A stretch of DNA of 15,185 bases, taken from assembly GCA_002314835.1 (NCBI GenBank), contig DCHM01000023.1, positions 1 to 15,185 of the forward strand, read 5' to 3'. Below the pieces are notes generated by a model. The model was not told where the DNA came from. It worked only from the letters and a program-made list of their open reading frames with translations, and searched no databases. Positions 6,807 to 13,759 of this stretch are shown here, in pieces (position 1 is the stretch's first letter; each line of letters opens with the position of its first letter). This DNA is from Clostridiales bacterium UBA1752 (GTDB taxonomy: Bacteria > Bacillota > Clostridia > Oscillospirales > CAG-382). Position numbers and translations under genes: made by a program.

Positions 6807-7733
6807 TTAACTGTCCTCCTTAATTGATAAATCTTTTGCTAATTCTTCAAATCTTTTTTCTAGGCGAGGTATATATTCACTCACATTTATGCTTTCTTTA
6901 TTAAACACTTTTGATAATATTTCTTTCATTGTGTCTCTGTCACTAGCATCAATAGGATAAATCGTTGAGTAAACATCATCTATCATAGATTCGCTATAAT
7001 ACTCCTTATGTTTCTCAATATCTATTAGCAATCCCGGTGCAAAAGCTATATGTGCGTATGAAGCTGTTCTGAACTCCATTTCATCGGGAAAACTCCTTAT
7101 AACATCATAAGCAACTACCCCACTCAAATCATTTCTCAATACAGAGATGAGATAAAAAAGGGCTTTGTCTTTCTCTTTTTTCTCATCATAAATTCTTGAC
7201 AATCTATAACAGATTCTTCTTCCATAATCTATATCGTCAAGTTTCAGTTCATCAAGGCAATCCTGCAATTCCGAATCGATTGATATAGGCTCATTATCAT
7301 TTGAGACAACGTTTATTTCGGCTGTTACTTTAATACTGTTGTCATCCCTTTTTATGTTGACTTTTGGACTTTGCGCCACACTAGTATTAGGCTGCTTTAC
7401 TGTACGATTATTTTGTGGTGATGTATATACTCTTGGCTGAAAATCATCCATCCAAGCCATCGGAATGACGCCTACTGTTTTGCCAAATGGTCTATCCTCT
7501 TTTATCTCACCTCTATTAGTCACCCTAAAAAGCCTGCTTCCAAAAAAGCCCGGCTTATAAATACCTCCGTTTTTAAAGACTAATACAGTAGAACCAAATA
7601 ATTTTGCTTCTTTTAGTTCGTGATTTGAGTATCTATAAAGAGTTTTACCCAAAAACTTATTCTCTCTAACCTCGTTACCAATAATAGCGCAATCTTCAAA
7701 AAAGCCCGGTATTGTATAACCTCCGCGCGACAT
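6807..7733 (-). CDS. Unknown protein with N-terminal beta-type repeats and helical C-terminus
   Basis: 308 residues; I do not recognise a named function. Residues about 15-92 consist of four imperfect repeats of 18-19 residues with the plan N-x-hydrophobic-Lys/Arg-(4-6)-Phe/Leu-Gly-(2)-hydrophobic: NEVRENKFLGKTLYR, HELKEAKLFGSTVLV, GGIYKPGFFGSRLFR and GEIKEDRPFGKTVGV. This suggests a small beta-rich fold, perhaps like the 5-fold beta-flower repeats of other Bacillota. A polar Asn/Gln/Ser linker (about 105-150) follows, then a mostly helical charged region (about 155-308) with a TPR-like start (RICYRLSRIYDEKKEKDKAL). It has no signal peptide or membrane segment, so it is cytoplasmic. It is first in the operon with the GIY-YIG gene, starting at the ATG at 7733 with GAGGTGAG upstream. 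The architecture would suit a sensor or scaffold for the nuclease, which is inference only. Confidence 0.8.
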   Translation of the reverse strand: MSRGGYTIPGFFEDCAIIGNEVRENKFLGKTLYRYSNHELKEAKLFGSTVLVFKNGGIYKPGFFGSRLFRVTNRGEIKEDRPFGKTVGVIPMAWMDDFQPRVYTSPQNNRTVKQPNTSVAQSPKVNIKRDDNSIKVTAEINVVSNDNEPISIDSELQDCLDELKLDDIDYGRRICYRLSRIYDEKKEKDKALFYLISVLRNDLSGVVAYDVIRSFPDEMEFRTASYAHIAFAPGLLIDIEKHKEYYSESMIDDVYSTIYPIDASDRDTMKEILSKVFNKESINVSEYIPRLEKRFEELAKDLSIKEDS

Positions 7734-7772
7734 AAACTCACCTCAATTCAAATAAACAAACTCTTTTATAGT

Positions 7773-7801
7773 ATTTTATCATATAGTTTTAAAAATGTAA
7801 A
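7773..7801 (-). promoter_or_regulatory. Promoter of the AT-rich cassette operon
   Basis: On the minus strand, TTTACA (7796-7801) and TAAAAT (7773-7778) are 17 bases apart, 40 bases upstream of the ATG at 7733. The cassette thus carries its own promoter, immediately inside repeat copy 2, which would block read-through from the MATE gene. Confidence 0.6.
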
Positions 7802-7818
7802 GTCGAAAAAACTATACT

Positions 7819-7845
7819 AAAAATCGGCTCACTGAGCCGATTTTT
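7819..7845. terminator. Bidirectional terminator, copy 2 of the 27-bp direct repeat
   Basis: Identical over 27 bases to 6009-6035, including the central base, and in the same orientation. On the minus strand it follows the second MATE gene and overlaps its last codons (Lys-Lys-Ser-Ala-Gln-stop, with the TGA at 7829-7831). It separates MATE transcription from the cassette promoter. Confidence 0.9.
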
Positions 7846-9226
7846 TATGTTTGATAACACTGCGGTGATACAGATAAAACATTATGATTGCTCTGACGCA
7901 CTGGTCGCACACGAGGCAGAGGCAGATGGCGAATATGCCGTTGCCGAGCACTCTGATGAGCAAAAACGACAGCATAACCCTGAATATCCAAAGGCTCGTC
8001 AGCGACGCTATCAGCGGTGAACGCGCGTTACCCATGCCCCTCAGCATACCTGCCAAGGTGAGGTGAGTATATATCGCAAATACCGAAACGGCAGTGTATT
8101 TGAGCATTTCGGCACTCGGTGCCGTCAGTCCCAAGTCGGCGGTAAATACCGCGCTTATCGGTTTGCCTAAGAATATTAGGCAAAGCGAAGCGACAAATGC
8201 AAAACACATAGCGCAAATCCAACCGAGCCTTGCATACGCGCCGCGCTTGCGTATCTGTCCCTGGCCCGTGCATTGTCCCGACAGAGTCATGGACGTGGCG
8301 TTAAATGCACCGCCCGTTGACCACAAAAACGATTCGACGCTGTTGGCTATCTGGAACGAAGCGTAATCACGCGTCGGCAGTATGGATATAATCTTTGCCG
8401 TGACGACTGCGCCGAGCTGCATCAGCATCTGCTCTATCATCGAAACGATGCCGATTTTGAATATGCGAATCGACACTCCTTTATCGACTGCATCACTTAC
8501 AAAAAGCTTTGTTTTGAGCGGAGTTTTGATAAATAGCAGTGACAACACGGCGGCGACCATGCCTGCAAACCTCGCAAGCGTCGTGGCGAGCGCCGCACCT
8601 GCGACGCCCATTTCGGGCATACCGAGGTTGCCGAAGATAAGGCAGTAATTTAAAAATACGTTGAGCAGGCCCGAGCCGATGTTGTAATACATCGGTATTT
8701 TTGTTATGCCTACGCCTCTGAGTGCCGAGTTGATGGCGGCGTTAACCGCGTTGAACAAAAATCCCGCGCTGAAATATCTGAAATATACGATAGCAGCTTC
8801 TCTTATTTCGTCGTTTGCGCCGAGCAGTACAAACAAAGGTCTCGCGCACAGCACGGCGAGCACCGACATAACCAAGCCGTAGCCGAATGCCATCCTAATG
8901 CCGCAGATAGTGGACCTTTGGGCGCCTTTTTTGTCGCCTGCTCCTATACACTGCGCCACCACCGCCGATATGCCGTAGCAATAAGCGTTCATCGGAGCAA
9001 ACAACAGGTTGAGCGGCGAGAGCGTAAAGCCTGCCGCCGCTATATTGACAGCCGAATCGGTAGTATGTCCGAGCATTATTGAGTCAACTATGCCAAACAG
9101 TGCCGAAACGGCAAGCTCGGCAAATGCAGGCAGCATCAGCTTAAAATAAAAGCTTATCTGATGCTTGCCGCAATGATAATTGCCGCAACCCCAAAACGAA
9201 GTTGCCCTCGATTTTATGCTTTGCAT
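7829..9226 (-). CDS. MATE family efflux transporter (second copy), coupled to DUF4317 gene
   Basis: 465 residues, with about twelve membrane helices beginning near residue 30 (LMLPAFAELAVSALFGIVDS). LSPLNLLFAPMNAYCYGISAVVAQCIGAGDKKGAQRS is a typical MATE loop-and-helix region, and LRGVGITKIP plus LRGMGNARSP are the expected internal repeats. Na+- or H+-driven export of an organic cation or metabolite is the family role; the substrate is unknown. The ATG overlaps the DUF4317 stop (TAATG on the minus strand, 9224-9228). The leader before helix 1 is longer than usual and contains a Cys/His cluster (C14, H18, C19, H22). A start further in is possible, but no better ribosome site is seen. Its C-terminus is encoded by the terminator hairpin. 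Confidence 0.92.
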   Translation of the reverse strand: MQSIKSRATSFWGCGNYHCGKHQISFYFKLMLPAFAELAVSALFGIVDSIMLGHTTDSAVNIAAAGFTLSPLNLLFAPMNAYCYGISAVVAQCIGAGDKKGAQRSTICGIRMAFGYGLVMSVLAVLCARPLFVLLGANDEIREAAIVYFRYFSAGFLFNAVNAAINSALRGVGITKIPMYYNIGSGLLNVFLNYCLIFGNLGMPEMGVAGAALATTLARFAGMVAAVLSLLFIKTPLKTKLFVSDAVDKGVSIRIFKIGIVSMIEQMLMQLGAVVTAKIISILPTRDYASFQIANSVESFLWSTGGAFNATSMTLSGQCTGQGQIRKRGAYARLGWICAMCFAFVASLCLIFLGKPISAVFTADLGLTAPSAEMLKYTAVSVFAIYTHLTLAGMLRGMGNARSPLIASLTSLWIFRVMLSFLLIRVLGNGIFAICLCLVCDQCVRAIIMFYLYHRSVIKHKKSAQ

Positions 9227-10344
9227 TATTCGCCTATCTCGATATCAACGCCGTTGACCTGCACAGAGCCCTCCGCCCTTATCATGATAAACTTTGCGCC
9301 GTCGATGACACGGGTTTCCACCAAATCACCCTTTGACGGGTTTACGTTTATCACTACGTCTGGGGTGCGCAGCTCGATACGACCGGTACCGACTATATTT
9401 TTTGGAGGCAGCTCCGCACTCGGCCCGAAAGCCTCGTCAAAGCGTGTCTCAAAGTCGTTTATCTTTTGTGCGCTGACGCCGCACTGCTCGAGAGCGGTGC
9501 CGATGGCGTGCTTTGAGAAGGTCAGAGGCTCGTCGTCGTGGCTCTGCTTATGGTCCTCGATAATGTCGCACAGTCTGTCGTGCACGGTTGCAACCGCCGC
9601 GAGCGAGCATTCTTCGCCGAGGCTGTTGCCGAGTATAGAGCAAAACGTGTCTTTTTGTTCAGACGCAGGCATCGGAGGGTTTACGCCCAAGATTTCCGCG
9701 ATAGAGCCGTCGCCGCTGCCCTTGCCGTCCTTGCTGTAATACAGCGCACCGTATATGTTTGCGGCGCGGTCCTCAAAAGCAGGGAAAGTAAAGCCAAACG
9801 ACGGCATACCTATCTCGCGTACGAGCTTTGTATCGTGAAAACTCTTGTCATCAGCGCAAAAGCTGAGTGAAGGCTTGCTGTTTTTAACGGGGCAAACGCA
9901 GCAGACTATGTAAGTGAAGGTCTGCCACGAATCGTCGTCCTTATCCTTTGGCGGCAGGTCGTAGGCGTCGCAGGTGACGAGCACGAGGTAATTTTCGTCC
10001 GTGGGGAGCTTGTCTATCACCGCGCGGTAAAAGTCTGATGATACTTTGTCGTCTGTGAGTGACGTACTGCGCAGGTCAGACAGCATTTTGTGCTGTTCGC
10101 TCAGTGCTATATCGTTGGTGCCGTAGCTTACGTCTATGAGGTTTTTGCCGAGCGTGCCAGTCAGAGCCTTGCGGAATATGGCAAGGTATTTTTCGTACTC
10201 TTCGGGAGGCATCGTGTTTGCCGAAGCCTTAAACTCAGCCAAAATCTCGTGCTTTTCATTGACGTAGCAGCCGCGAATCACGTTAATATTGTTTTTATCT
10301 GTTCTAAAGCGGCGACGGAGTGCGCCGACATCTTTTTCTGTCAT
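9226..10344 (-). CDS. DUF4317 domain-containing protein
   Basis: 372 residues. The beginning, DVGALRRRFRTDKNNINVIRGCYVN followed by EILAEF, PPEEYEKYLAIFRKALTGTLGKNLIDV, matches the DUF4317 family of Clostridia, where proteins of about 370-470 residues are typical. The function of the family is not known. It has no signal peptide or membrane segment, so it is predicted cytoplasmic. The C-terminal 60 residues (GTGRIELRTPDVVINVNPSKGDLVETRVIDGAKFIMI) look like a small beta-rich domain. It is the first gene of an operon with the downstream MATE transporter, with overlapping stop and start. The start is supported by AGGAGGG (10349-10355) and a near-consensus promoter. Highly acidic stretches (PPKDKDDDSWQ) occur mid-protein. 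Confidence 0.88.
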   Translation of the reverse strand: MTEKDVGALRRRFRTDKNNINVIRGCYVNEKHEILAEFKASANTMPPEEYEKYLAIFRKALTGTLGKNLIDVSYGTNDIALSEQHKMLSDLRSTSLTDDKVSSDFYRAVIDKLPTDENYLVLVTCDAYDLPPKDKDDDSWQTFTYIVCCVCPVKNSKPSLSFCADDKSFHDTKLVREIGMPSFGFTFPAFEDRAANIYGALYYSKDGKGSGDGSIAEILGVNPPMPASEQKDTFCSILGNSLGEECSLAAVATVHDRLCDIIEDHKQSHDDEPLTFSKHAIGTALEQCGVSAQKINDFETRFDEAFGPSAELPPKNIVGTGRIELRTPDVVINVNPSKGDLVETRVIDGAKFIMIRAEGSVQVNGVDIEIGE

Positions 10345-10371
10345 AATACCCTCCTAAATGTCACTTGGTAA

Positions 10372-10400
10372 ATCATAGCACTTTTATCACATAAAGTCAA
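10372..10400 (-). promoter_or_regulatory. Promoter of the DUF4317-MATE operon
   Basis: Near-consensus on the minus strand: TTGACT (10395-10400), a 17-base spacer and TATGAT (10372-10377), 28 bases upstream of the ATG. It overlaps, back-to-back, the upstream elements of the divergent DUF11 gene, so the two may compete for polymerase. Confidence 0.75.
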
Positions 10401-10413
10401 TAAGTCATATAAT
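10384..10413 (+). promoter_or_regulatory. Probable promoter of the DUF11 gene
   Basis: A perfect TATAAT (10408-10413) sits 42 bases before the ATG at 10456. The -35 is weak (TTATCA at 10384-10389, 18-base spacing), so an activator or an alternative arrangement is possible. The ribosome site is AAAGGA about eight bases before the ATG. Confidence 0.45.
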
Positions 10414-10455
10414 GTAAATGGCAGTATATCTGCTAATAATAAAAAAGGAATCATT

Positions 10456-11310
10456 ATGGCTACATTTACAAACCAGGCTTTTTTGACCTACAACGGCGTA
10501 ACCACGTCGTCAAACGTAGTCACGGGAGAGCTGCAAGACGAGCTCGCCATTACCAAGACGGCACTCAGCACGACCTACAGTCCGAGCGGCGACGTGACTT
10601 ATATCGTTTCGGTAGTCAATTCGAGTGCGACTGATTATACAGGTCTGACCTTAACCGACAACCTCGGCTCTTATACGTATGGGCAAAGCGCACTGTATCC
10701 GCTGTCATATACGGCAGGCAGTATCAAGCTGTACCTAAACGGCGTACTGCAGCCTACGCCCTCGGTGACTGCGGTTTCTCCGCTTACCGTCACGGGTATC
10801 AATATTCCGTCGGGCGCAAACGCACAGATAATCTACCAGTCGTCAGTAACCTCTTACGCGCCTCCGGCAACGGGCGGCACGGTAACAAACACCGCAGGTC
10901 TGTCGGGAGGCAACCTCGTTACTCCCGTCTCGGCTGACTACACGATTAACGCAGACGCTGCGCCTATACTCGAAATCAGCAAGGCTATCTCGCCGTCAAC
11001 CGTTACCGAAGGCGGCACGATAGTCTATACCTTTGTTATCCAAAATACCGGCAATGCCCCTGCTGTAGCGGCAACAGCGGCGAGCATAACCGATACGTTT
11101 GAACCCGTGCTGCAAAACCTCACCGCGTCGTATAACGGCACGGCGTGGACCGCAGGTACCGAATACACATACGATACGAGCACGGGTAGCTTTGTCTCGA
11201 CGGCAGGAGCTATCACGGTACCTGCCGCAACTTATACCCAAAACACCACGACCGGCGAATGGAACGTAAATCCCGGCATAGGTACTCTCGTTATCAGCGG
11301 CAATATCTAA
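10456..11310 (+). CDS. DUF11 domain-containing protein without a signal peptide
   Basis: 284 residues built of two DUF11-type beta-sandwich units. The first (about 30-150) contains ITKTALSTTYSPSGDVTYIV followed by TGLTLTDNLGSYT; the second (about 170-284) contains LEISKAISPSTVTEGGTIVY followed by NTGNAPAVAATAASITDTF. The opening, MATFTNQAFLTYNGVTTSSNVVTGE, is characteristic of a small family seen in Clostridia. It is rich in Thr, Ser, Ala, Val and Gly and poor in charge, like an extracellular structural protein, yet no signal peptide, membrane segment or sorting motif is visible. The ATG at 10456 is preceded by AAAGGA, and no upstream in-frame extension with a leader is evident. It may be a spore-coat or surface-layer component exported by another route, or remain in the mother cell; this is inference. 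It stands alone and converges on the lipoprotein gene. Confidence 0.85.
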   Translation: MATFTNQAFLTYNGVTTSSNVVTGELQDELAITKTALSTTYSPSGDVTYIVSVVNSSATDYTGLTLTDNLGSYTYGQSALYPLSYTAGSIKLYLNGVLQPTPSVTAVSPLTVTGINIPSGANAQIIYQSSVTSYAPPATGGTVTNTAGLSGGNLVTPVSADYTINADAAPILEISKAISPSTVTEGGTIVYTFVIQNTGNAPAVAATAASITDTFEPVLQNLTASYNGTAWTAGTEYTYDTSTGSFVSTAGAITVPAATYTQNTTTGEWNVNPGIGTLVISGNI

Positions 11311-11312
11311 GG

Positions 11313-11344
11313 AAAAGGAGTTTGCGTGATGCAAACTCCTTTTT
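11313..11344. terminator. Terminator shared by the DUF11 and lipoprotein genes
   Basis: A 10-bp perfect stem AGGAGTTTGC/GCAAACTCCT with loop GTGAT is flanked by AAA on the left and TTTT on the right. It lies three bases past the DUF11 stop and just beyond the stop of the convergent lipoprotein gene (11349). It probably works in both directions, more strongly on the plus strand, where the T-run directly follows the stem. Confidence 0.85.
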
Positions 11345-11348
11345 GACA

Positions 11349-11669
11349 TTATTTGCGGTAAAGAGTGACACTGACGCTGCCACCGCTCAAAACGAGAGTA
11401 TCTTTGCTGATTTTTGCTTGATACTCTTCGCTATTGGAAATACTGCCGATGAGCTTGTACTCAATCTTTAGCGTCTCCCCTTCAAGCTTGTAGCTGAACT
11501 CTTGAGTTACACCTGCTACGCTACGACTGCCTGTGCCGTCTGCATTGAACGTGTATTCGGTGCTTAGCGCCGAGTCCGTTTGCCACGTCCCGACGATGCT
11601 ATTGCCACCGCAAGACGAGAGCACGAGCAAAAGTGAAATAACGGTTAAAGCTGTGATAACTTTTTTCAT
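11349..11669 (-). CDS. Small lipoprotein (DUF5640-like)
   Basis: 106 residues. The N-terminus MKKVITALTVISLLLVLSSC is a lipoprotein signal peptide, with the lipobox Cys at residue 20. The mature part begins GGNSIVGTWQ and continues with YTFNADGTGS and FSYKLEGETLKIEY, the pattern of small lipocalin-like domains often labelled DUF5640 in Clostridia. It would be anchored on the outer face of the membrane; its ligand is unknown. The start is placed at 11669 rather than at the upstream ATG at 11690, because AAGGAG (11677-11682) lies seven bases before it and the upstream ATG would overlap the preceding gene's stop and put seven charged residues before the leader. It is the last gene of the membrane protein-cysK-CDF operon. 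Confidence 0.85.
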   Translation of the reverse strand: MKKVITALTVISLLLVLSSCGGNSIVGTWQTDSALSTEYTFNADGTGSRSVAGVTQEFSYKLEGETLKIEYKLIGSISNSEEYQAKISKDTLVLSGGSVSVTLYRK

Positions 11670-11676
11670 AATCTTT

Positions 11677-11682
11677 CTCCTT
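11677..11682 (-). promoter_or_regulatory. Ribosome site that fixes the lipoprotein start
   Basis: AAGGAG on the minus strand, seven bases before the ATG at 11669 and directly after the CDF stop codon (TGA, 11683-11685). It lies inside the longer reading from 11690, arguing against that start. Confidence 0.8.
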
Positions 11683-12819
11683 TCATACAAAATCGGTTTC
11701 TATCGTGAGCATTGCCTCTTGATCGGGATACTGCAGCGCCATATACTCCACAAACTCCTGCCTCAGCCCGTCCCAATCTTTGAGGTCGTAATCAACGGTC
11801 AAGTCGCAGTACATACGGTTTGCTTTGCGGTCGATATACACGGCGTGATAACTCAAAACGTGCTCGTGTGACCTTACAAACCGCGCTATATACTCGCGAA
11901 AGGCTCTCGAATCCGCGTGGTCGTTATCCACCGCATAGATACCGAAAACCATGGTGACGTGGTATTCCTGCATGATGCGCAGCTGCAGGTCGTGCAGTAC
12001 GGCATAGACTTCGCCTACCGATTTTTCGTGGTCAAGCTCTACGTTTATCGAGCCCGAGTATGCTTCGGGGCCGTAGTTATGCAAAATAAGGTCTGCGGCG
12101 TTGATAACTCCGTCCGTCGCACGGATAACCTTATAGAGCTGCTGTGCGAGCTCTTTTTTGCCCGGTCTGCCGAGCAGCTCGGCGAGGGTTTCCTTTAGCA
12201 CCTCGACGCCTGCTTTGATAATGATAGCCGAGGTCACTATACCTGCGTAAGCATCTATATTGAGACCGAAAATAATAAACACTATCGCCGTGGCAATGGT
12301 TATGGCAGACGCAAACGAATCGTTGCGACACTCCTTGCCTACGCCCACGAGAGAGCACGAGCCTACGCGCTTGCCCGTCTTTATCGTATAAACGCCGAGT
12401 GCAAACTTTATAACCGCCGAAACGGCTATGATTATCAGCGCGACGTAGTCGATGCCGAGCTCCTGAGGCTCAAAAACGAGCTGAACCGAGCTGATTAAAA
12501 GCTCTATGCCCGAAAATAATATCAGTCCTGCTATGACGAGCCCCGTCAGATACTCTATCCTGCCGTAGCCAAAGGGATGCTTGGCATCGGGGCGCTTGCG
12601 CGAGAGCTTGGCGCCGAGCAACGCCAAAACCGATGTAAAGGCGTCGGTTGCGTTATTGACGCCCTCGGAGATAATGGCTATCGAGCCTGCGAGCGCACCT
12701 ATTATCACCTTTACGGTAGCGATAACGACGTTGACTATGATGCCGAGCGCCGAGGTGACGGTAACCGCGCCGTCACGGGTATCAGGGTCTTGCTTTAATA
12801 ATCTGTATAATATTTTCAT
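11683..12819 (-). CDS. Cation diffusion facilitator, probably manganese-type
   Basis: 378 residues, with six membrane helices in about the first 215 residues, then a cytoplasmic ferredoxin-like dimer domain (AYSGSINVELDHEKSVGEVY) and a further C-terminal domain of the same kind (about 300-378). Family hallmarks are SEGVNNATDAFTS in helix 2 (51-63) and HPFGYGRIEY (81-90). CDF proteins export divalent metals by proton exchange. The metal site reads Asn55-xxx-Asp59 in helix 2 and Glu163-xxx-Asp167 in helix 5. Zinc transporters usually have a His in this set; an Asn/Asp/Asp/Asp set is known from Mn exporters such as pneumococcal MntE, so Mn2+ is a reasonable guess. A GGAG site precedes the ATG, and cysK ends 13 bases upstream in the same operon. 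Confidence 0.9.
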   Translation of the reverse strand: MKILYRLLKQDPDTRDGAVTVTSALGIIVNVVIATVKVIIGALAGSIAIISEGVNNATDAFTSVLALLGAKLSRKRPDAKHPFGYGRIEYLTGLVIAGLILFSGIELLISSVQLVFEPQELGIDYVALIIIAVSAVIKFALGVYTIKTGKRVGSCSLVGVGKECRNDSFASAITIATAIVFIIFGLNIDAYAGIVTSAIIIKAGVEVLKETLAELLGRPGKKELAQQLYKVIRATDGVINAADLILHNYGPEAYSGSINVELDHEKSVGEVYAVLHDLQLRIMQEYHVTMVFGIYAVDNDHADSRAFREYIARFVRSHEHVLSYHAVYIDRKANRMYCDLTVDYDLKDWDGLRQEFVEYMALQYPDQEAMLTIETDFV

Positions 12820-12832
12820 ACCAAGCTCCGTT

Positions 12833-13759
12833 TTAATACAAATCGGTAGATAAATATCTGTCGCCTGTGTCGGGTAGCAATACGACTATCGTTTTGCCTG
12901 CGTTTTCATCGAGCTTTGCCTCGCTTATTGCGGCGTGGAGTGCCGCACCCGACGAAATGCCCGTCAGCACTCCCTCGAGCTTTGCGAGCATTCTCGCGTT
13001 TTCGTACGCCTGATCGGTGGTGACGGTTATTACCTTGTCGTAAACTTTAGTGTCAAGCACCTCGGGGATAAAGCCCGCGCCTATGCCCTGCAAGCCGTGC
13101 GCGCCTGATTTGCCGCCCGAAAGCACGGGCGAATCAAACGGCTCTGCGGCTATGACCTTTACGGCAGGATTTTTTGACTTGAGATACCTGCCCGTGCCCG
13201 TAATAGTGCCGCCCGTTCCGACGCCTGCGACAAAAATATCCACCTTGCCGTCGGTGTCGTCCCATATTTCGGGGCCTGTGGTATCAAAATGTGCCTTGCT
13301 GTTGGCAGGGTTTGTAAACTGACCTGCGATAAAGCTGCCGGGCAGAGATTTTGCAAGCTCGTCCGCCTTGTCGATGGCGCCCTTCATGCCGAGCCTGCCG
13401 TCCGAAAGCACGAGCTCTGCGCCGTAGGCGGTCATCAGCTTGCGTCTTTCGATAGACATGGTGTCTGGCATTACGATGATTAGCCTGTAGCCTCTCAGTG
13501 CGCAAACCATGGCAAGTCCGATGCCGGTATTGCCCGAAGTCGGCTCGATAATCACGCTGTCCTTAGTAAGCACTCCCCTGTCCTCAGCGTCGTTTATCAT
13601 AGACAGTGCAACTCTGTCCTTGCAGGAGCCGGCAGGGTTAAACATCTCGAGCTTTGCTATCAGATTGGCTTTGAGCCCGAGCGTCTTTGTGATATTATCG
13701 AGTTTTAAAAGCGGCGTGTTGCCGATAAGCTCTATCGCGCTATTGTATATTCGTGACAT
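12833..13759 (-). CDS. cysK: Cysteine synthase A (O-acetylserine sulfhydrylase)
   Basis: 308 residues, full length. It is a PLP-dependent fold II enzyme that makes cysteine from O-acetylserine and sulfide in the cytoplasm. Visible landmarks are IGNTPLLKL (12-20), the PLP lysine Lys47 in NPAGSCKDR, the substrate loop PTSGNTG (73-79), the PLP-phosphate loop GTGGT (181-185), GISSGAA (about 262-268) and PDTGDRYLST (296-305) at the C-terminus. The Cys46 before the PLP lysine replaces the more usual Val. The N-terminus overlaps the end of the upstream membrane-protein gene by 20 bases. The start is supported by GGAGG seven bases before the ATG. A cystathionine beta-synthase role is possible in this superfamily, but the motifs and length fit CysK best. 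Confidence 0.93.
   Translation of the reverse strand: MSRIYNSAIELIGNTPLLKLDNITKTLGLKANLIAKLEMFNPAGSCKDRVALSMINDAEDRGVLTKDSVIIEPTSGNTGIGLAMVCALRGYRLIIVMPDTMSIERRKLMTAYGAELVLSDGRLGMKGAIDKADELAKSLPGSFIAGQFTNPANSKAHFDTTGPEIWDDTDGKVDIFVAGVGTGGTITGTGRYLKSKNPAVKVIAAEPFDSPVLSGGKSGAHGLQGIGAGFIPEVLDTKVYDKVITVTTDQAYENARMLAKLEGVLTGISSGAALHAAISEAKLDENAGKTIVVLLPDTGDRYLSTDLY

Larger units (their letters stand above)
6009..7845. mobile_element. Putative AT-rich two-gene cassette bounded by 27-bp direct repeats
   Basis: Two minus-strand genes (6059-6805 and 6807-7733), with their own promoter, sit between identical direct copies of a terminator. The interior is visibly richer in A+T and uses more A/T-ending codons than the genes on both sides. 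The flanking MFS and MATE genes converge, and each ends inside one repeat copy, as if a single shared terminator had been duplicated during insertion. No transposase, integrase or terminal inverted repeat is visible. Mobility is inference; the repeat and compositional contrast are seen directly. Confidence 0.5.

Noticed and set aside
9131..9167. Inverted repeat GCATCAG...CTGATGC near the MATE start as an attenuator
   Set aside because: Lies within coding sequence with an AT-rich interior of about 18 bases and no T-run; probably chance.
1662..9226. The two MATE genes as a recent duplication
   Set aside because: The proteins differ in length and throughout in sequence, with different neighbours; they belong to different branches of the family.
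9161..9739. 192-residue open frame on the plus strand
   Set aside because: Antisense to the well-supported MATE and DUF4317 genes, Ser/Pro-rich shadow composition, no promoter or ribosome site.
11670..11690. Longer start for the lipoprotein (MYERRKI extension)
   Set aside because: It includes the AAGGAG ribosome site as codons and spoils the lipoprotein leader; the ATG at 11669 is better.
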